The translations under genes were made by a program, and so were the position numbers. Below are positions 53,506 to 63,148 of a DNA stretch of 64,000 nucleotides, in pieces. Position 1 is the stretch's first letter, and every line of letters begins with the position of its first letter. The notes beneath the pieces were generated by a model. That model saw nothing but the letters and a program-made list of their open reading frames with translations, did not search any database and was not told where the DNA came from. Source of the DNA: Fen-178 sp049516835 (GTDB lineage Bacteria > Acidobacteriota > Terriglobia > Bryobacterales > Bryobacteraceae); NCBI GenBank assembly GCA_049516835.1, contig JBEKSR010000003.1:1-64000 (forward strand), given 5' to 3'.

Positions 53506-53862
53506 ATGGCGGAGGATCCGCAGCTCCATAAAATCCCGTTGATCTTTTTTCGCACGCGGGCGGGAAGCGAGCCCGTGCGGGAGTGGCTGAAGGGGTTGGC
53601 TGAAGTGGAGCGCCGGGCAATAGGGAAGGACCTGTTGCGGGCGCAGTGGCGGTGGCCGGTCGGGATGCCGTTGTGCCGACCGTTGGGAGACGGACTATGG
53701 GAAGTCCGGACGGAGCTGCGGACGAAGCGCACGGCGCGCGTGCTGCTCAGCCTTTACCGCATGCGCCTGATCGCGCTGCACGGATTTATCAAGAAAACGC
53801 GGACGACGCCGTCTGAGGATATGGCATTGGCGCGCAAGCGCCAGAAGGAGTTGGAGCGATGA
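53506..53862 (+). CDS. higB: HigB/Gp49-like RelE-family toxin
   Basis: A 118-residue protein from ATG 53506. Pattern: FFRTRAGSEPVREWLKGL, DLLRAQWRWPVGMPLCRPLGDGLWEVR, then ARVLLSLYRMRLIALHGFIKK, which is the Gp49/HigB layout of mRNA-cleaving toxins. It precedes the antitoxin as is usual for HigBA, with a 4-base ATGA overlap. No lesion is seen. Confidence 0.85.
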   Translation: MAEDPQLHKIPLIFFRTRAGSEPVREWLKGLAEVERRAIGKDLLRAQWRWPVGMPLCRPLGDGLWEVRTELRTKRTARVLLSLYRMRLIALHGFIKKTRTTPSEDMALARKRQKELER

Positions 53863-54137
53863 GCAAGAAACACATGGGTTCCAGCATCGATGATTTCCTC
53901 AAAGAAGAAGGAATCTTCGAAGAGGCGCAAGCCCTGGCCATCAAGGAGGTCGTGGCGTGGCAGCTTGCCGAGGCCATGAGGAAAAAGAAAATGTCCAAGG
54001 CGCGGATGGCCGCGCTGCTTAAGACGAGCCGTACTCAGATCGACCGCCTGCTGGACCCCAAGAACGACATCACGCTGTCAAGCCTGCAGCGGGCCGCGGC
54101 CATGGTCGGACGCCGGGTGACGATCGAGTTAGTGTAA
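53859..54137 (+). CDS. higA: HigA-like XRE antitoxin
   Basis: A 92-residue protein with an N-terminal helix region and an XRE-type helix-turn-helix (MSKARMAALLKTSRTQIDRLLD, ITLSSLQRAAAMVGRRV). It should neutralise HigB and repress the operon. Confidence 0.87.
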   Translation: MSKKHMGSSIDDFLKEEGIFEEAQALAIKEVVAWQLAEAMRKKKMSKARMAALLKTSRTQIDRLLDPKNDITLSSLQRAAAMVGRRVTIELV

Positions 54138-54157
54138 AGGTTCGGCGGCATCCCGGC

Positions 54158-54589
54158 TCACCTCCCCGACGAACCAAACCCGCCCGTCCCGCGGCGGGAA
54201 TCGGCCGGCTCGCCTTCCACCCACTCGACCGCCTCGTAGCGCGCCACAATCATCTGGGCGATGCGGTCGCCGGCGTGAACCGTGTACGGCTCGCGCCCCA
54301 GGTTCAGCAGGATCACGCGAACCTCGCCGCGATACCCCGGATCGATGGTGCCCGGCGCATTGGGCATGGTGATGGCATGGTGCAGAGCCAGCCCGCTGCG
54401 CGGGCGCACCTGCGCGTCGCAGCCCGCGGGCGCCTCGACGACCAGGCCGGTGGGGACCAGCCGCGGGACGCCTGGCTCGAGCGTGACGTCCTCCACCGCG
54501 TGCAGGTCCATGCCGGCGTCCTCGAGCGGTCCGTGGGCATAAGAAGGAAGAGTGGCGGCCGGATGAATTCGTTGGATTCGGATGCGCAT
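54158..54589 (-). CDS. dut: dUTP diphosphatase
   Basis: A 143-residue trimeric-type dUTPase with all five motifs: DAGMDLHA, RPRSGLALHH, NAPGTIDPGYRGEV, GDRIAQMIV and RGTGGFGSSGR. It converts dUTP to dUMP, the substrate of thymidylate synthase. The start is 22 bp from, and divergent to, the ThyX-like gene. Confidence 0.95.
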   Translation of the reverse strand: MRIRIQRIHPAATLPSYAHGPLEDAGMDLHAVEDVTLEPGVPRLVPTGLVVEAPAGCDAQVRPRSGLALHHAITMPNAPGTIDPGYRGEVRVILLNLGREPYTVHAGDRIAQMIVARYEAVEWVEGEPADSRRGTGGFGSSGR

Positions 54590-54611
54590 CTGTTTCCGTT
54601 ATCATAGCGTC

Positions 54612-56048
54612 TTGAGCCCCACAAAACGTGTCGTCACCGTGGCGCCCATGCCGCCGGAGAAGAGCGCCTACGCGCTGGCCCGCTACAGCCGCTCGCCCGA
54701 TTCCATTCGCGATTCCATCGAGTGGGTGCGCGCTCACGACTCGCAAAAATTTCTGGAGAGTTTCTATTTCCAGTATGGCCACGCCTCCATCGCCGACCTC
54801 GGCCATACGGTAATGTGCTTCGAGGGCATTTCCGAGCTGGCCGCCACCGAGATCGAAGAGGAGCCGCTCTGGGACGGCCAGGCAAGATCGTCGCGCTACC
54901 AGGATTTTTCGCGCTCCGGCTTCGTCGCGCCGCCGGAGTTTTCAGCCGGCGACGCCGAAGCCTACCGGACGGCGGGCGAGGCGCTGCTGGCGGCCTACGG
55001 CAAGGTGAACGAGCTGGCGTTTGCGCGGCTCTCGGAGCGCCTGCCGCGCCCCGACGCCATGAAGGCGGACGCGTGGCGGCGCAGTATCGCGGCGCGGGCC
55101 TTCGACGTGGCGCGGTACCTGCTCTTCTGGGGCGTGCCCACCAACGTGGGCCAGGTGACCACCATCCGCACGCTGGAAAAACAGATCAGCCGCCTGAGGG
55201 CTTCGGAGTACGCGGAAGTGCGCGAGCTAGGCGGGGAGATGGCACAGGCATGCGCGGCGGAACCGGACTGCCGCTGGGACCTCGAGGCGGCGGCCGAGCC
55301 GCCGGCGCCCACCCTGGCGCGCCACGCCGAACCCGACGAGCACGCCGCGCGTTCGCGGGAAGACCTGAAGCGCTGGGCGGAACAGAACCTGCCAGGCGGG
55401 GCGCCCCGCGGGCCGGCGCCCGAGCGCGTGGACCTGGTGCGCCCCACCGACACGCCGGCGGACATCGCCGCCACGCTGCTCTACCCGGTCACGGATCGCC
55501 CCTTCCGCGAGTTGTACGAAATCGCCCGCGGATGGAGCGCCGCCGAGCGCGCCGAGGTGATGGACGTGGCGCTTCGCTCGCGCACCGAGCGCGATGAGAT
55601 CCTGGCCGGCTTCCGCGGCGGCCTCTACGCCTACGATTTCGTCATGGATATCGGCGCTTATCGCGATCTGCACCGGCACCGCCGCTGCCAGAAGTTTCGC
55701 CAGGCCTACTCCGGGAACCTGGGTTTCGACACGCCGAAGCTGGTCGCGGAGTGCGGAGCGGGGGAACTCTACGATTCCGCCATGCGCGGCGCTTTCGGGA
55801 CCATGCGCCGCCTCCGCGCGCCCGGAGCACACTACCTGCTGCCGTTCGGCGCGCGCGCGCGCTTTCTGTTCAAGATGGATTTCGCGGAAGCCGAGTACAT
55901 AGCGCGGCTGCGCAGCGGCGTGAAGGGCCACTTCAGCTACCGCGAAATTGCGTGGGCGATGAAGCGCCAGATGGAGCAGACGGAGCCCGAACTGGGCCGC
56001 CTGATGGAAGCCACGCCGCCGTGGGTGGAAGACCCTCTGCGGCGATAG
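54612..56048 (+). CDS. two-domain ThyX-like flavin-dependent thymidylate synthase
   Basis: A 478-residue protein with two ThyX-like halves (about residues 1-210 and 255-470), roughly twice the usual length. Start is TTG 54612; the frame is open a little further. The first half keeps FQYGHASIADLGHTVMCFEG and SSRYQDFS but lacks the usual RHR part of the ThyX motif; the second has LHRHRRCQKFRQAY in its place. Proximity to dut supports a role in dTMP synthesis. Similar double proteins exist in other bacteria; I cannot tell whether it is catalytic. Confidence 0.78.
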   Translation: MSPTKRVVTVAPMPPEKSAYALARYSRSPDSIRDSIEWVRAHDSQKFLESFYFQYGHASIADLGHTVMCFEGISELAATEIEEEPLWDGQARSSRYQDFSRSGFVAPPEFSAGDAEAYRTAGEALLAAYGKVNELAFARLSERLPRPDAMKADAWRRSIAARAFDVARYLLFWGVPTNVGQVTTIRTLEKQISRLRASEYAEVRELGGEMAQACAAEPDCRWDLEAAAEPPAPTLARHAEPDEHAARSREDLKRWAEQNLPGGAPRGPAPERVDLVRPTDTPADIAATLLYPVTDRPFRELYEIARGWSAAERAEVMDVALRSRTERDEILAGFRGGLYAYDFVMDIGAYRDLHRHRRCQKFRQAYSGNLGFDTPKLVAECGAGELYDSAMRGAFGTMRRLRAPGAHYLLPFGARARFLFKMDFAEAEYIARLRSGVKGHFSYREIAWAMKRQMEQTEPELGRLMEATPPWVEDPLRR

Positions 56049-56076
56049 CCGGTTCTGCCACAATTACGACCTGAAG

Positions 56077-56863
56077 ATGACCACCCGCGCCTGGCGGATT
56101 CTCGGTCTGGTTTCGCTCGCGGCGCCCGTGCTGGTTGGGCAGCAGGGCGGCATCGGGGGTCCCGTAGCCGGATACGTCTTCGATCACTCAGCGCGGGCGC
56201 TGCGCCCAATCCTGGGAATTCCCGGCGCATGGCTCGCGGGCACGGTGGATGCCGGAGATGGCGTATTGGTGGCCTTCGCTCCCGGCGGTTGCGGACGACA
56301 GCGTCGTTGCCCCCGTGGGGTTGGCTTTCTCGCCCGATGGGCGCAGGCTGTATCTCGCCAGCTCCGCCGCGCGATCGGTAGATCTTCCTCAGTTCCAACG
56401 AAGCGGGATAATCCCGATTCGTCGATGCACACAAGGAACGGCCACTCAGTTCGTGGTTGACGGCAAGCCGTTCGTAGCCCTGACGGGAGAAATCGAGGGC
56501 GACGATGCCACCAGTCTCGACAACATGAAGTGGATGTGGCCCGAGCTGGTGAAGATGAATCTCAACACCATACTTCCCGTGGTTTACTGGGAGCTGTTCG
56601 AACCCGAGGAGGGCAAGTACGACTTCACCCTGGTGGACGGGATTGTCCAGGAAGGCCGGCGCAACCATCTGCGCATCTGTGAGGATGGCAGTCTTATGGA
56701 TGGCCGATGGGTTGCCGGGCGCCACTTGGATCACCGCGTAACTACCGTCGACAAAGACTGGTGGTACTGCGCGCCCGCCGTGCTGCTACAGGGTGGCTAC
56801 AAGCGTCGTGACACTCACGACGAGAATGGTATCTTGCGCGTCAAGCTGTACCGCTACCAATGA
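56077..56863 (+). pseudogene. mosaic remnant: secreted propeller-type N-terminus joined to a gutted GH35/42-like glycosidase
   Basis: The first frame starts at ATG 56077 with a signal peptide (WRILGLVSLAAPVLVGQ) and GPVAGYVFDHSARALRPILG, then loses sense; a +1 frame continues as SVVAPVGLAFSPDGRRLYLA. After about 56395 the second frame becomes ATQFVVDGKPFVALTGEIEG and NLNTILPVVYWELFEPEEGK, the start of a GH35/42-like beta-galactosidase, and jumps to a short tail ILRVKLYRYQ typical of the end of such enzymes. The catalytic barrel is missing. At least one frameshift and one large deletion are needed. Confidence 0.7.
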
Positions 56864-56898
56864 GATCCGTGCCAGCCAGTTAAGGAGCCTACTTATCC

Positions 56899-58174
56899 AT
56901 GTCCCCGAGCGAGACTCTTGCCGAACGCCCCACGCGGGTGCGCTATTGGGTGATCGTCTTCGCGGTCACCCTGGCGGCGGTCACCTACATCGACCGGGTG
57001 GTGATCTCGTTCGCGGCCCCGTCTATCCGCCACGAGCTGGGCCTGACCGCGGTGCAGATGGGATGGGTGTTCGCGGCGTTCAACTGGGCCTACGCCATGT
57101 TCGAGATTCCGGGCGGATACCTGGGCGACTGGATCGGCCCGCGCAAAGTGCTGATGCGCATCGTGCTCTGGTGGTCCACGTTCACGGCCGCCACGGGGTG
57201 GGCGTGGAGCTTCCCCGCGCTCGTGGGCACGCGCTTCCCCAACGTGGCCAAGATCTTCACCACCTGGCTGCCGGACCGGGAGGGCGTGCGGGCGCAGGGC
57301 ATCATGTGGCTGAGCGCGCGCTGGGCGGGGGCGTTCACGCCGCCCCTGGTGGCCCTGATTATGGGCCTGGTGGGCTGGCGGCACGCCTTTGGAATCTTCG
57401 GCTGTCTAGGCGTAGTGTGGGCCGCGCTGTTCTTCCTGTGGTTCCGCGACGACCCCATGCAGAACCCCAAGCTGAACGCCGCCGAGCGCGAGTTGCTGCG
57501 CGGGAGCTCGAAGATGGCAGCCGGCCACGGCGACGTTCCCTGGGGCAGGCTGGCGCGCTCGCCGCAGGTGTGAATGCTGTGCGGCCAGTTCTTCTGTCTC
57601 AACTACGGGTGGTGGTTCTATGTCACGTGGCTGCCCACGTACCTGCGGGAGGCGCGCCACGTGGAGATCGTCTCCGCGGCGCTGTTAAGCGTGCTGCCGT
57701 TGTTCTGCGGGGGGCTTGGGGAATCCGGCCTGCGTGCTGCTGACGCGCGTGGTGACGCGCCGGACGGGGAGCGTGGCCCAGGCCCGCCGCCTGATGGGCT
57801 ACTTGGGATTCGCGGGCGCCTCGGCGTTCGTGCTGGTCTCGACCACGTTGCGCGACCCGCTGCTGGCCATGCTGGCCATCGGGGTGGCCAGCTTTTCGAA
57901 CGACCTGGTGATGCCGGGCGCCTGGACCGCAGCCATGGACGTGGGCGGCAAGTACGCTGGAACGGTTTCCGGCACCATGAACATGGTGGGAAACATCGGG
58001 GGCGCGCTGGCGCCCGTGGCCATCGGCTACATGCTGGCCTGGAGCCACGGCAACTGGAACCTGACGTTTTACATTTCCGCCGCGGTCTACGCCATGGGTA
58101 TTCTGTTTTGGGCGTTTCTGGATCCGGTCACGCCGATCGAGCGCGAAGCTAGCGCAGACAACGCGCTACGATAG
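56899..58174 (+). pseudogene. MFS transporter with an internal stop and a frameshift
   Basis: The frame from ATG 56899 reads an ACS-type MFS protein (VTYIDRVVISFAAPSIRHEL). It hits TGA at 57571-57573 after RSPQV, then continues in the same frame as MLCGQFFCLNYGWWFYVTWL; a TGG-to-TGA change of one tryptophan explains it. Near 57709-57716, in a run of Gs, the frame shifts +1 and goes on as NPACVLLTRVVTRRTGSVAQ to 58174. The total, about 425 codons, is normal length. It is a recent pseudogene beside another broken gene. Confidence 0.85.
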
Positions 58175-58208
58175 CGGTCAGTGTCGAATCCGGAGGAGGA
58201 TTTGCGAA

Positions 58209-59588
58209 ATGAGGCACGGGCGGTGGTTCGAATCAAAGACGTGGGGCGTCTTGCGGCGCCACCCCTACATCTCGAGTGCGGGGTTGATCGTGCTGGTGTT
58301 GGCTGCCGTGGTCCTTCGTTTGGCCCTCAGCATAGGTTTGATCGGTCAGGCGCACTTCACGCCCTCCGATCCGCCCAATCGGCCCATGGGGGTCGGTAAA
58401 GGCATTCACCCGGGCCGGGTCGTCTGGGTCCATGCGCCGGGTGCGGCAACCTGGGACGGCAAGACCGGCAATTGGTGGGACGACGCCAACACGGATCAGC
58501 GCGTGGTCGACCAGATGGTTTCGGATTCTCTCCGAGACCTCACCGGCGAAGCGACGGACGGGCAGGCCTGGGAGATGCTCTTCCGCGATTTCAACCGCAC
58601 CCGGAACCTGGGCGACAGCGGCTACCAGCCTGGTGAGAAGATTGCGATCAAGATCAACGCCAACCAGGACCGCGATTCAAAATGGGGTACGGGAAAAGGA
58701 CTCCCCAGCCCCCACGTGGTCTACGCGGTGCTGGCTCAGCTCGTGAGCACAGCGGGCGTCCCTGCCCAAGACATCACGGTTTATGACGCCACGGCAGGAA
58801 GGAGCATCGGCGCGCCGATTGTCGACAAGGTGCGGGCCAACCCGGGCCTGCGCGCGGTGCAGTTCGTGGTGGGCCCGGATCGTGGAGGAGACGGCCGAAC
58901 GGCAGCCAGCCCGGACCTGACCGCCGCCATCCACTTTGCCGGGCCGGGGATGGAGCCGGCGTACTTGCCGCGGACGGTCACGGAGTCGAAGTACCTCATC
59001 AACCTGGCGCTGTTTCGGGCACATTTCATGCTGGGGGTCACGCTCACGGCCAAGAATCACTTCGGCTCGGTGTATTTCAAGAAGAGTGGGACCTTCTCGC
59101 CCAGCCCGTTGCACGGATGCGGGATGAAGGTGAACCCGGAGGGGTCGTACAACTGTCTGGTGGAGCTGATGGGGCACAAGCAACTGGGGGGCAAGACGCT
59201 GCTGTACATGCTGGACGGGCTGTACCCGGCCAAGCACAACGAAGGCGGGGTGATTCGCTTCGCCTCATTCGGCAACCACTGGGCCTCGAGCGTTTTCGCC
59301 TCGCAGGACCCGGTGGCCATCGATTCCGTGGCGGTCGACTTCCTGCGAAACGAGCCCAACCTGGAGGGCACGGTTACCGGCCACGTGGACAACTACCTGC
59401 ACGAAGCGGCGCTGGCGGGAAAACCGCCCTCGGGGACGGTCTACGATCCGGATGGCGACGGCAGGCGGCTCTCGAGCCTGGGCGTCCACGAGCACTGGAA
59501 CAACGCAGCCGAGAAGAAATACTCCCGCAATCTGGGCAAGAGTGAAGGCATCGAGCTGGTGGCCCGGGAAATTCCAGCGGGGCGCTGA
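58209..59588 (+). CDS. DUF362 domain protein with membrane anchor
   Basis: A 459-residue protein. An N-terminal anchor (HPYISSAGLIVLVLAAVVLRL) precedes a DUF362 domain: GYQPGEKIAIKINANQDRDS, a Rossmann-like VVYAVLAQLVSTAGVPAQDI, LINLALFRAHFMLGVTLTAK and SQDPVAIDSVAVDFL. DUF362 proteins often carry ferredoxin clusters; here I see no such cluster. Biochemical role is unknown. SD AGGAGGA lies about 10 bases before ATG 58209. Confidence 0.85.
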   Translation: MRHGRWFESKTWGVLRRHPYISSAGLIVLVLAAVVLRLALSIGLIGQAHFTPSDPPNRPMGVGKGIHPGRVVWVHAPGAATWDGKTGNWWDDANTDQRVVDQMVSDSLRDLTGEATDGQAWEMLFRDFNRTRNLGDSGYQPGEKIAIKINANQDRDSKWGTGKGLPSPHVVYAVLAQLVSTAGVPAQDITVYDATAGRSIGAPIVDKVRANPGLRAVQFVVGPDRGGDGRTAASPDLTAAIHFAGPGMEPAYLPRTVTESKYLINLALFRAHFMLGVTLTAKNHFGSVYFKKSGTFSPSPLHGCGMKVNPEGSYNCLVELMGHKQLGGKTLLYMLDGLYPAKHNEGGVIRFASFGNHWASSVFASQDPVAIDSVAVDFLRNEPNLEGTVTGHVDNYLHEAALAGKPPSGTVYDPDGDGRRLSSLGVHEHWNNAAEKKYSRNLGKSEGIELVAREIPAGR

Positions 59589-59596
59589 GCGCGGTC

Positions 59597-60226
59597 TCAC
59601 CTATCCTCAATCGTGAAGTTGGTGGTCGCCGCCAGGGACTTTGCCTCGCCGGCGGTGATCGTCCAGCCGGGCGGACGTCTCTGGCCAGTAGGTGGTCTGC
59701 CGATGCGAATATGGGCGGTGTCGCCGAGCTTCAGTCCAAGCGACGAATCAGCCAGTCCGCAGTAGTCGCCATTGGCGACGCAAATATGCGTCAGTCCGCC
59801 GCCGATCGGCAATATGCTGGAAACGCGTCCCTTCACGATGCGGTGGCTGTCTACATATTCAAAGATGGGCATTCGGTCTAGCTCGCGGCTGGTGGCGGAA
59901 AACTCGCGGAGAGTTTCACCGCCGCCCGTGCCGGCTCCGCCGGTGAGGTAGACCGCGAAACGTCTTTCGCCGCCAACGCCCACAAACATCAGAGCATAGA
60001 ATATGGCGACAAAAACCACCAGGCACGCGAGGGCCGACGCCAGGCCCGACAACCCTTTTACGACATCCAGCATCTTGCTGTTTGTCGCCCAATAAGTGAA
60101 ATGACCTCGCCGGGTGCCGGCGTCCGCCGTCTGCCACATTGAGGCAAAGTGGTCAATTGCGAGAGTGGCCGCAAATATGGCCGCAAACAAGGCAAAACAA
60201 GCCAACGAGATGAATAGGAACACCAT
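59597..60226 (-). CDS. hypothetical membrane protein
   Basis: A 209-residue protein from ATG 60226, with GAGGAGG upstream. Two membrane segments at the N-terminal half (FLFISLACFALFAAIFAATL and GLASALACLVVFVAIFYALM) are followed by a soluble beta-rich domain of about 110 residues. No family recognised. Confidence 0.65.
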   Translation of the reverse strand: MVFLFISLACFALFAAIFAATLAIDHFASMWQTADAGTRRGHFTYWATNSKMLDVVKGLSGLASALACLVVFVAIFYALMFVGVGGERRFAVYLTGGAGTGGGETLREFSATSRELDRMPIFEYVDSHRIVKGRVSSILPIGGGLTHICVANGDYCGLADSSLGLKLGDTAHIRIGRPPTGQRRPPGWTITAGEAKSLAATTNFTIEDR

Positions 60227-60565
60227 GGTTCCTCCTCTCAACCGGAATTTCCATCTTGGACTTTCCGGCCCTATTCAGTCTACCTCCAGCCGCCATCCTT
60301 CGATCCTGCAAGCTGCATTTTTCCCTCCGGGAGCCGTCTTCGGCTCCACCCAGCGCCGCTTTCGCCCTGCCGCAAGGAGACCAAAACCGGCAAACCTTGC
60401 TAACGATCCAGCGGGCCGTCACTGTTTGTTCCGGCCGAGCGACCGGGCACTCGGAGAGTGGCGCACGCACGGCCACGCGGCGCGGCATTCCCGGCTGTGT
60501 TTCAGAGGCGGCGTTGCGGCGCGTCTTCGGCGGGATGTGGTACCTTATGCCACGGGAAGTCTACC
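60227..60565. other. divergent intergenic region
   Basis: 339 bp without a gene. It must hold promoters for the flanking divergent genes. Near its right end GTGGTACCTTATGCCAC (60537-60553) forms an imperfect palindrome upstream of the enolase-superfamily gene; whether it is an operator is open. Confidence 0.4.
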
Positions 60566-61750
60566 ATGCAAAGGCGAAGTTTTCTCAAAACCATTCCGGC
60601 GGCGGCGATGCTGCCGGCTGTCCAATCGGCGCCGCGGATGAAGATCGCGGACATCCGGGTGGTCTCGCTGAAGACCATCCGGGAAACCGGCACCATGGAG
60701 GCGGCCTGGAACCCGGGTACCCGGACCACCCATCGGATGGGCGGCGGTTCCTTCACGGAGATCCGGACAGACCAGGGGCTGACGGGGATCGGGCCAGGCA
60801 TGGAGGCCGCGTCCGTGCCCGCCGCCAAAGCCCAATTGCTGGGCAAGGATCCCTTCGACATCGAACAGTGCGCCGGCCCGCTGCGGTATTACCTGGGCGC
60901 CAGCTCGCGCGCGGTAGCGAGTCTCGAGATCGCCCTCTGGGATCTCATCGGCAAGGCGGCCCAACAGCCGCTCTACAAGCTCTGGGGGGCGGCCAAGGAA
61001 CGCGTGCCCGCGTATGCCAGCATGATTCAGCTTTCGACGCCCGAAGAAAGAGCGCGGATGGCGGTCGAACTCAAAGCCCAGGGTTGGAAAGCCATCAAGC
61101 TGCGGCTGCATTACCAGACCATGAAGGAAGATATCGGGCTGGTCGAGGCGGTCAGGAAGGCGGTTGGCGAAGACATGGGGATCATGACGGACGCCAACCA
61201 GGCGCAATCCGCGGGCACGTGGCAACCCGGAGTGCAGTGGGATTTCCGCCGGGCCGCGGAGACCGCGCGCGAGTTGCAGCGCCTCAAAGTGCTGTGGCTG
61301 GAGGAGCCGTTGTGCCGCTACGATTTCGACGGGCTGGCCGAACTGAACCGGCTGGTGGATATCCCGATCGCCGGAGGAGAGAACAATCACGGAGTACACG
61401 AGTACCGCTGGATGCTGGAGAGAAGCGTGTTCGACATTCTCCAGCCGGACGTGATGGTGGCGGATGGAGTCACGGGATTCCGCCAGATCGCGGGGCTGGC
61501 AGCGGCGTTCAACAGGCGGATTATTCCGCATCACGGCGGCGGGAACCTGGGGACGATTGCCCAACTCCACTCGATAGCTTGCTGGCCGCACGCGCCCTGG
61601 ATTGAGCTTTTGCACGACCCGCCGACGGCGGCATACATGAACGGCTTCGCCATTATGGAAGACCCGCCGCTGGTGGACAGAGAAGGGTATCTGAACCTGC
61701 CGCAGGGGCCGGGATTGGGTGTCGCGATCCAGAAAGAGCTGATGGCGTAG
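60566..61750 (+). CDS. enolase-superfamily (mandelate racemase/muconate lactonizing) enzyme with Tat-like leader
   Basis: A 394-residue protein from ATG 60566. The twin-arginine-like leader is MQRRSFLKTIPAAAMLPAVQ. The barrel carries WKAIKLRLH (lysine site), IMTDANQ, WLEEPL and IAGGEN (metal-binding acidic residues) and IPHHGGG (histidine). It would abstract the alpha-proton of a carboxylate; substrate unknown, possibly a sugar acid. The leader parallels that of the ManD-like enzyme at 31.5 kb. Confidence 0.85.
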   Translation: MQRRSFLKTIPAAAMLPAVQSAPRMKIADIRVVSLKTIRETGTMEAAWNPGTRTTHRMGGGSFTEIRTDQGLTGIGPGMEAASVPAAKAQLLGKDPFDIEQCAGPLRYYLGASSRAVASLEIALWDLIGKAAQQPLYKLWGAAKERVPAYASMIQLSTPEERARMAVELKAQGWKAIKLRLHYQTMKEDIGLVEAVRKAVGEDMGIMTDANQAQSAGTWQPGVQWDFRRAAETARELQRLKVLWLEEPLCRYDFDGLAELNRLVDIPIAGGENNHGVHEYRWMLERSVFDILQPDVMVADGVTGFRQIAGLAAAFNRRIIPHHGGGNLGTIAQLHSIACWPHAPWIELLHDPPTAAYMNGFAIMEDPPLVDREGYLNLPQGPGLGVAIQKELMA

Positions 61751-61799
61751 AAGCTGCCGGGCCAAGCTCAATTGCCCACGGGTGTTATGATGCGGGTCT

Positions 61800-63104
61800 A
61801 TGCGCGACGTGAACGTAGGGATAGTGGGTCTGGGCAACATCGGCTCGGGCACGCTGAAGATTCTGGCGGAGAACGCCGATCATATCGCTCTCAAGCTGGG
61901 GTTTCATCTGCGGGTCGGGGCCGTCTGCGATCTGTTGATCGATGCCAAGCAGATTCCCGAATCGCTGGGACCGGTTTTCAAGACCAACGACTGGCGGCGG
62001 TTGATCGAACATCCGGGCCTGGATATCGTGGTCGAACTGGTTGGCGGCACGGCCGTCGCCGCCGAGATCATCCATGCCGCCATCGCGGCGAAGAAGTCGG
62101 TGGTCACGGCGAATAAGGAACTAATGGCGTTGAGCGGCGCGGAAATCTGGGAGCGCGCCATCCAAGCCGGAACCAATGTCGCCATGGAGGCCAGCGTGGC
62201 GGGCGGGATTCCCATTCACACCGTGCTGCGAGAAGGCATCTCGGGCGACCGCGTGGTGGCGCTCTACGGCATCCTCAACGGCACCAGCAACTACATCCTC
62301 ACCGAGATGGAGCAGCACGGCTCGCCGTTCGAAGCCGTGCTGGGGGAGGCGCAGCGGCTGGGATACGCCGAGGCCAATCCCAGCAACGATATCGATGGCT
62401 TCGACGCGCGCTCGAAGCTGGCCATCCTCTCCGCGCTGGCCTTCGGCGAGAAGATCACGCCGGGGGACATTTTCACCGAAGGGATTCGCCGCCTCTCGCC
62501 CATGGATTTCCAGTACGCGCACCGCCTCGGCCACACCATTCGATTGCTGTGCGCGGCGCGCCAGACGCCCGAGGGGTTGATCCTGTCGGTGCGTCCGGCC
62601 CTGATTCCGCAGACCGCCATTCTGGCGAGCGTGCGCAGCTCCTACAACGCCATCTGGGTGCAGGGGACCTACGGCGAGGACACGTTCTACTACGGCCGCG
62701 GCGCTGGTCCCAGACCCACCGGCGTGGCCGTGGTGAGCGACCTGATGAGGGTGGCGCGCGAGATTCTGGGCGGCAGCCCCACGCGCGTCTCGCCGTTCGC
62801 GCATCAGCGCCTGGGCGAATACAAGCCCATCCCCGTGACGCTCCAGACGCGCTCCTACTACGTGCGGTTCCGCGTCCGCGACCAGCCGGGCATCATCGCG
62901 GCGCTGTCGGGTATCCTCGCCGCGAAACGCATCGGCATCGAGGCCGTGCTTCAACTGCCGCACGAGAACAAGCTGGATCTGCCATTCGTGATCACGCTCG
63001 AACCCACCACCGAGGAAGCCGTGCGCCAGGCCGCCGCGGAGATGTCCCAGCTCGACTTCCTGTTGGAACCGCCGTTGGTGTTGCCGATGGAGCCGCCTCT
63101 GTAG
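61800..63104 (+). CDS. hom: homoserine dehydrogenase
   Basis: A 434-residue enzyme for reduction of aspartate semialdehyde to homoserine in threonine and methionine synthesis. Rossmann motif VGIVGLGNIGSGTLKIL, TANKELMALSG, catalytic region ILNGTSNYILTEME with ANPSNDIDGFDARSK, and a C-terminal ACT domain (about 350-430: YVRFRVRDQPGIIAAL) for threonine feedback. Start ATG 61800, 49 bp after the previous gene. Confidence 0.95.
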   Translation: MRDVNVGIVGLGNIGSGTLKILAENADHIALKLGFHLRVGAVCDLLIDAKQIPESLGPVFKTNDWRRLIEHPGLDIVVELVGGTAVAAEIIHAAIAAKKSVVTANKELMALSGAEIWERAIQAGTNVAMEASVAGGIPIHTVLREGISGDRVVALYGILNGTSNYILTEMEQHGSPFEAVLGEAQRLGYAEANPSNDIDGFDARSKLAILSALAFGEKITPGDIFTEGIRRLSPMDFQYAHRLGHTIRLLCAARQTPEGLILSVRPALIPQTAILASVRSSYNAIWVQGTYGEDTFYYGRGAGPRPTGVAVVSDLMRVAREILGGSPTRVSPFAHQRLGEYKPIPVTLQTRSYYVRFRVRDQPGIIAALSGILAAKRIGIEAVLQLPHENKLDLPFVITLEPTTEEAVRQAAAEMSQLDFLLEPPLVLPMEPPL

Positions 63105-63148
63105 GGGGTTCCGAATACTCAACTACCGGGGAGGGACTCGGGGAGCTC

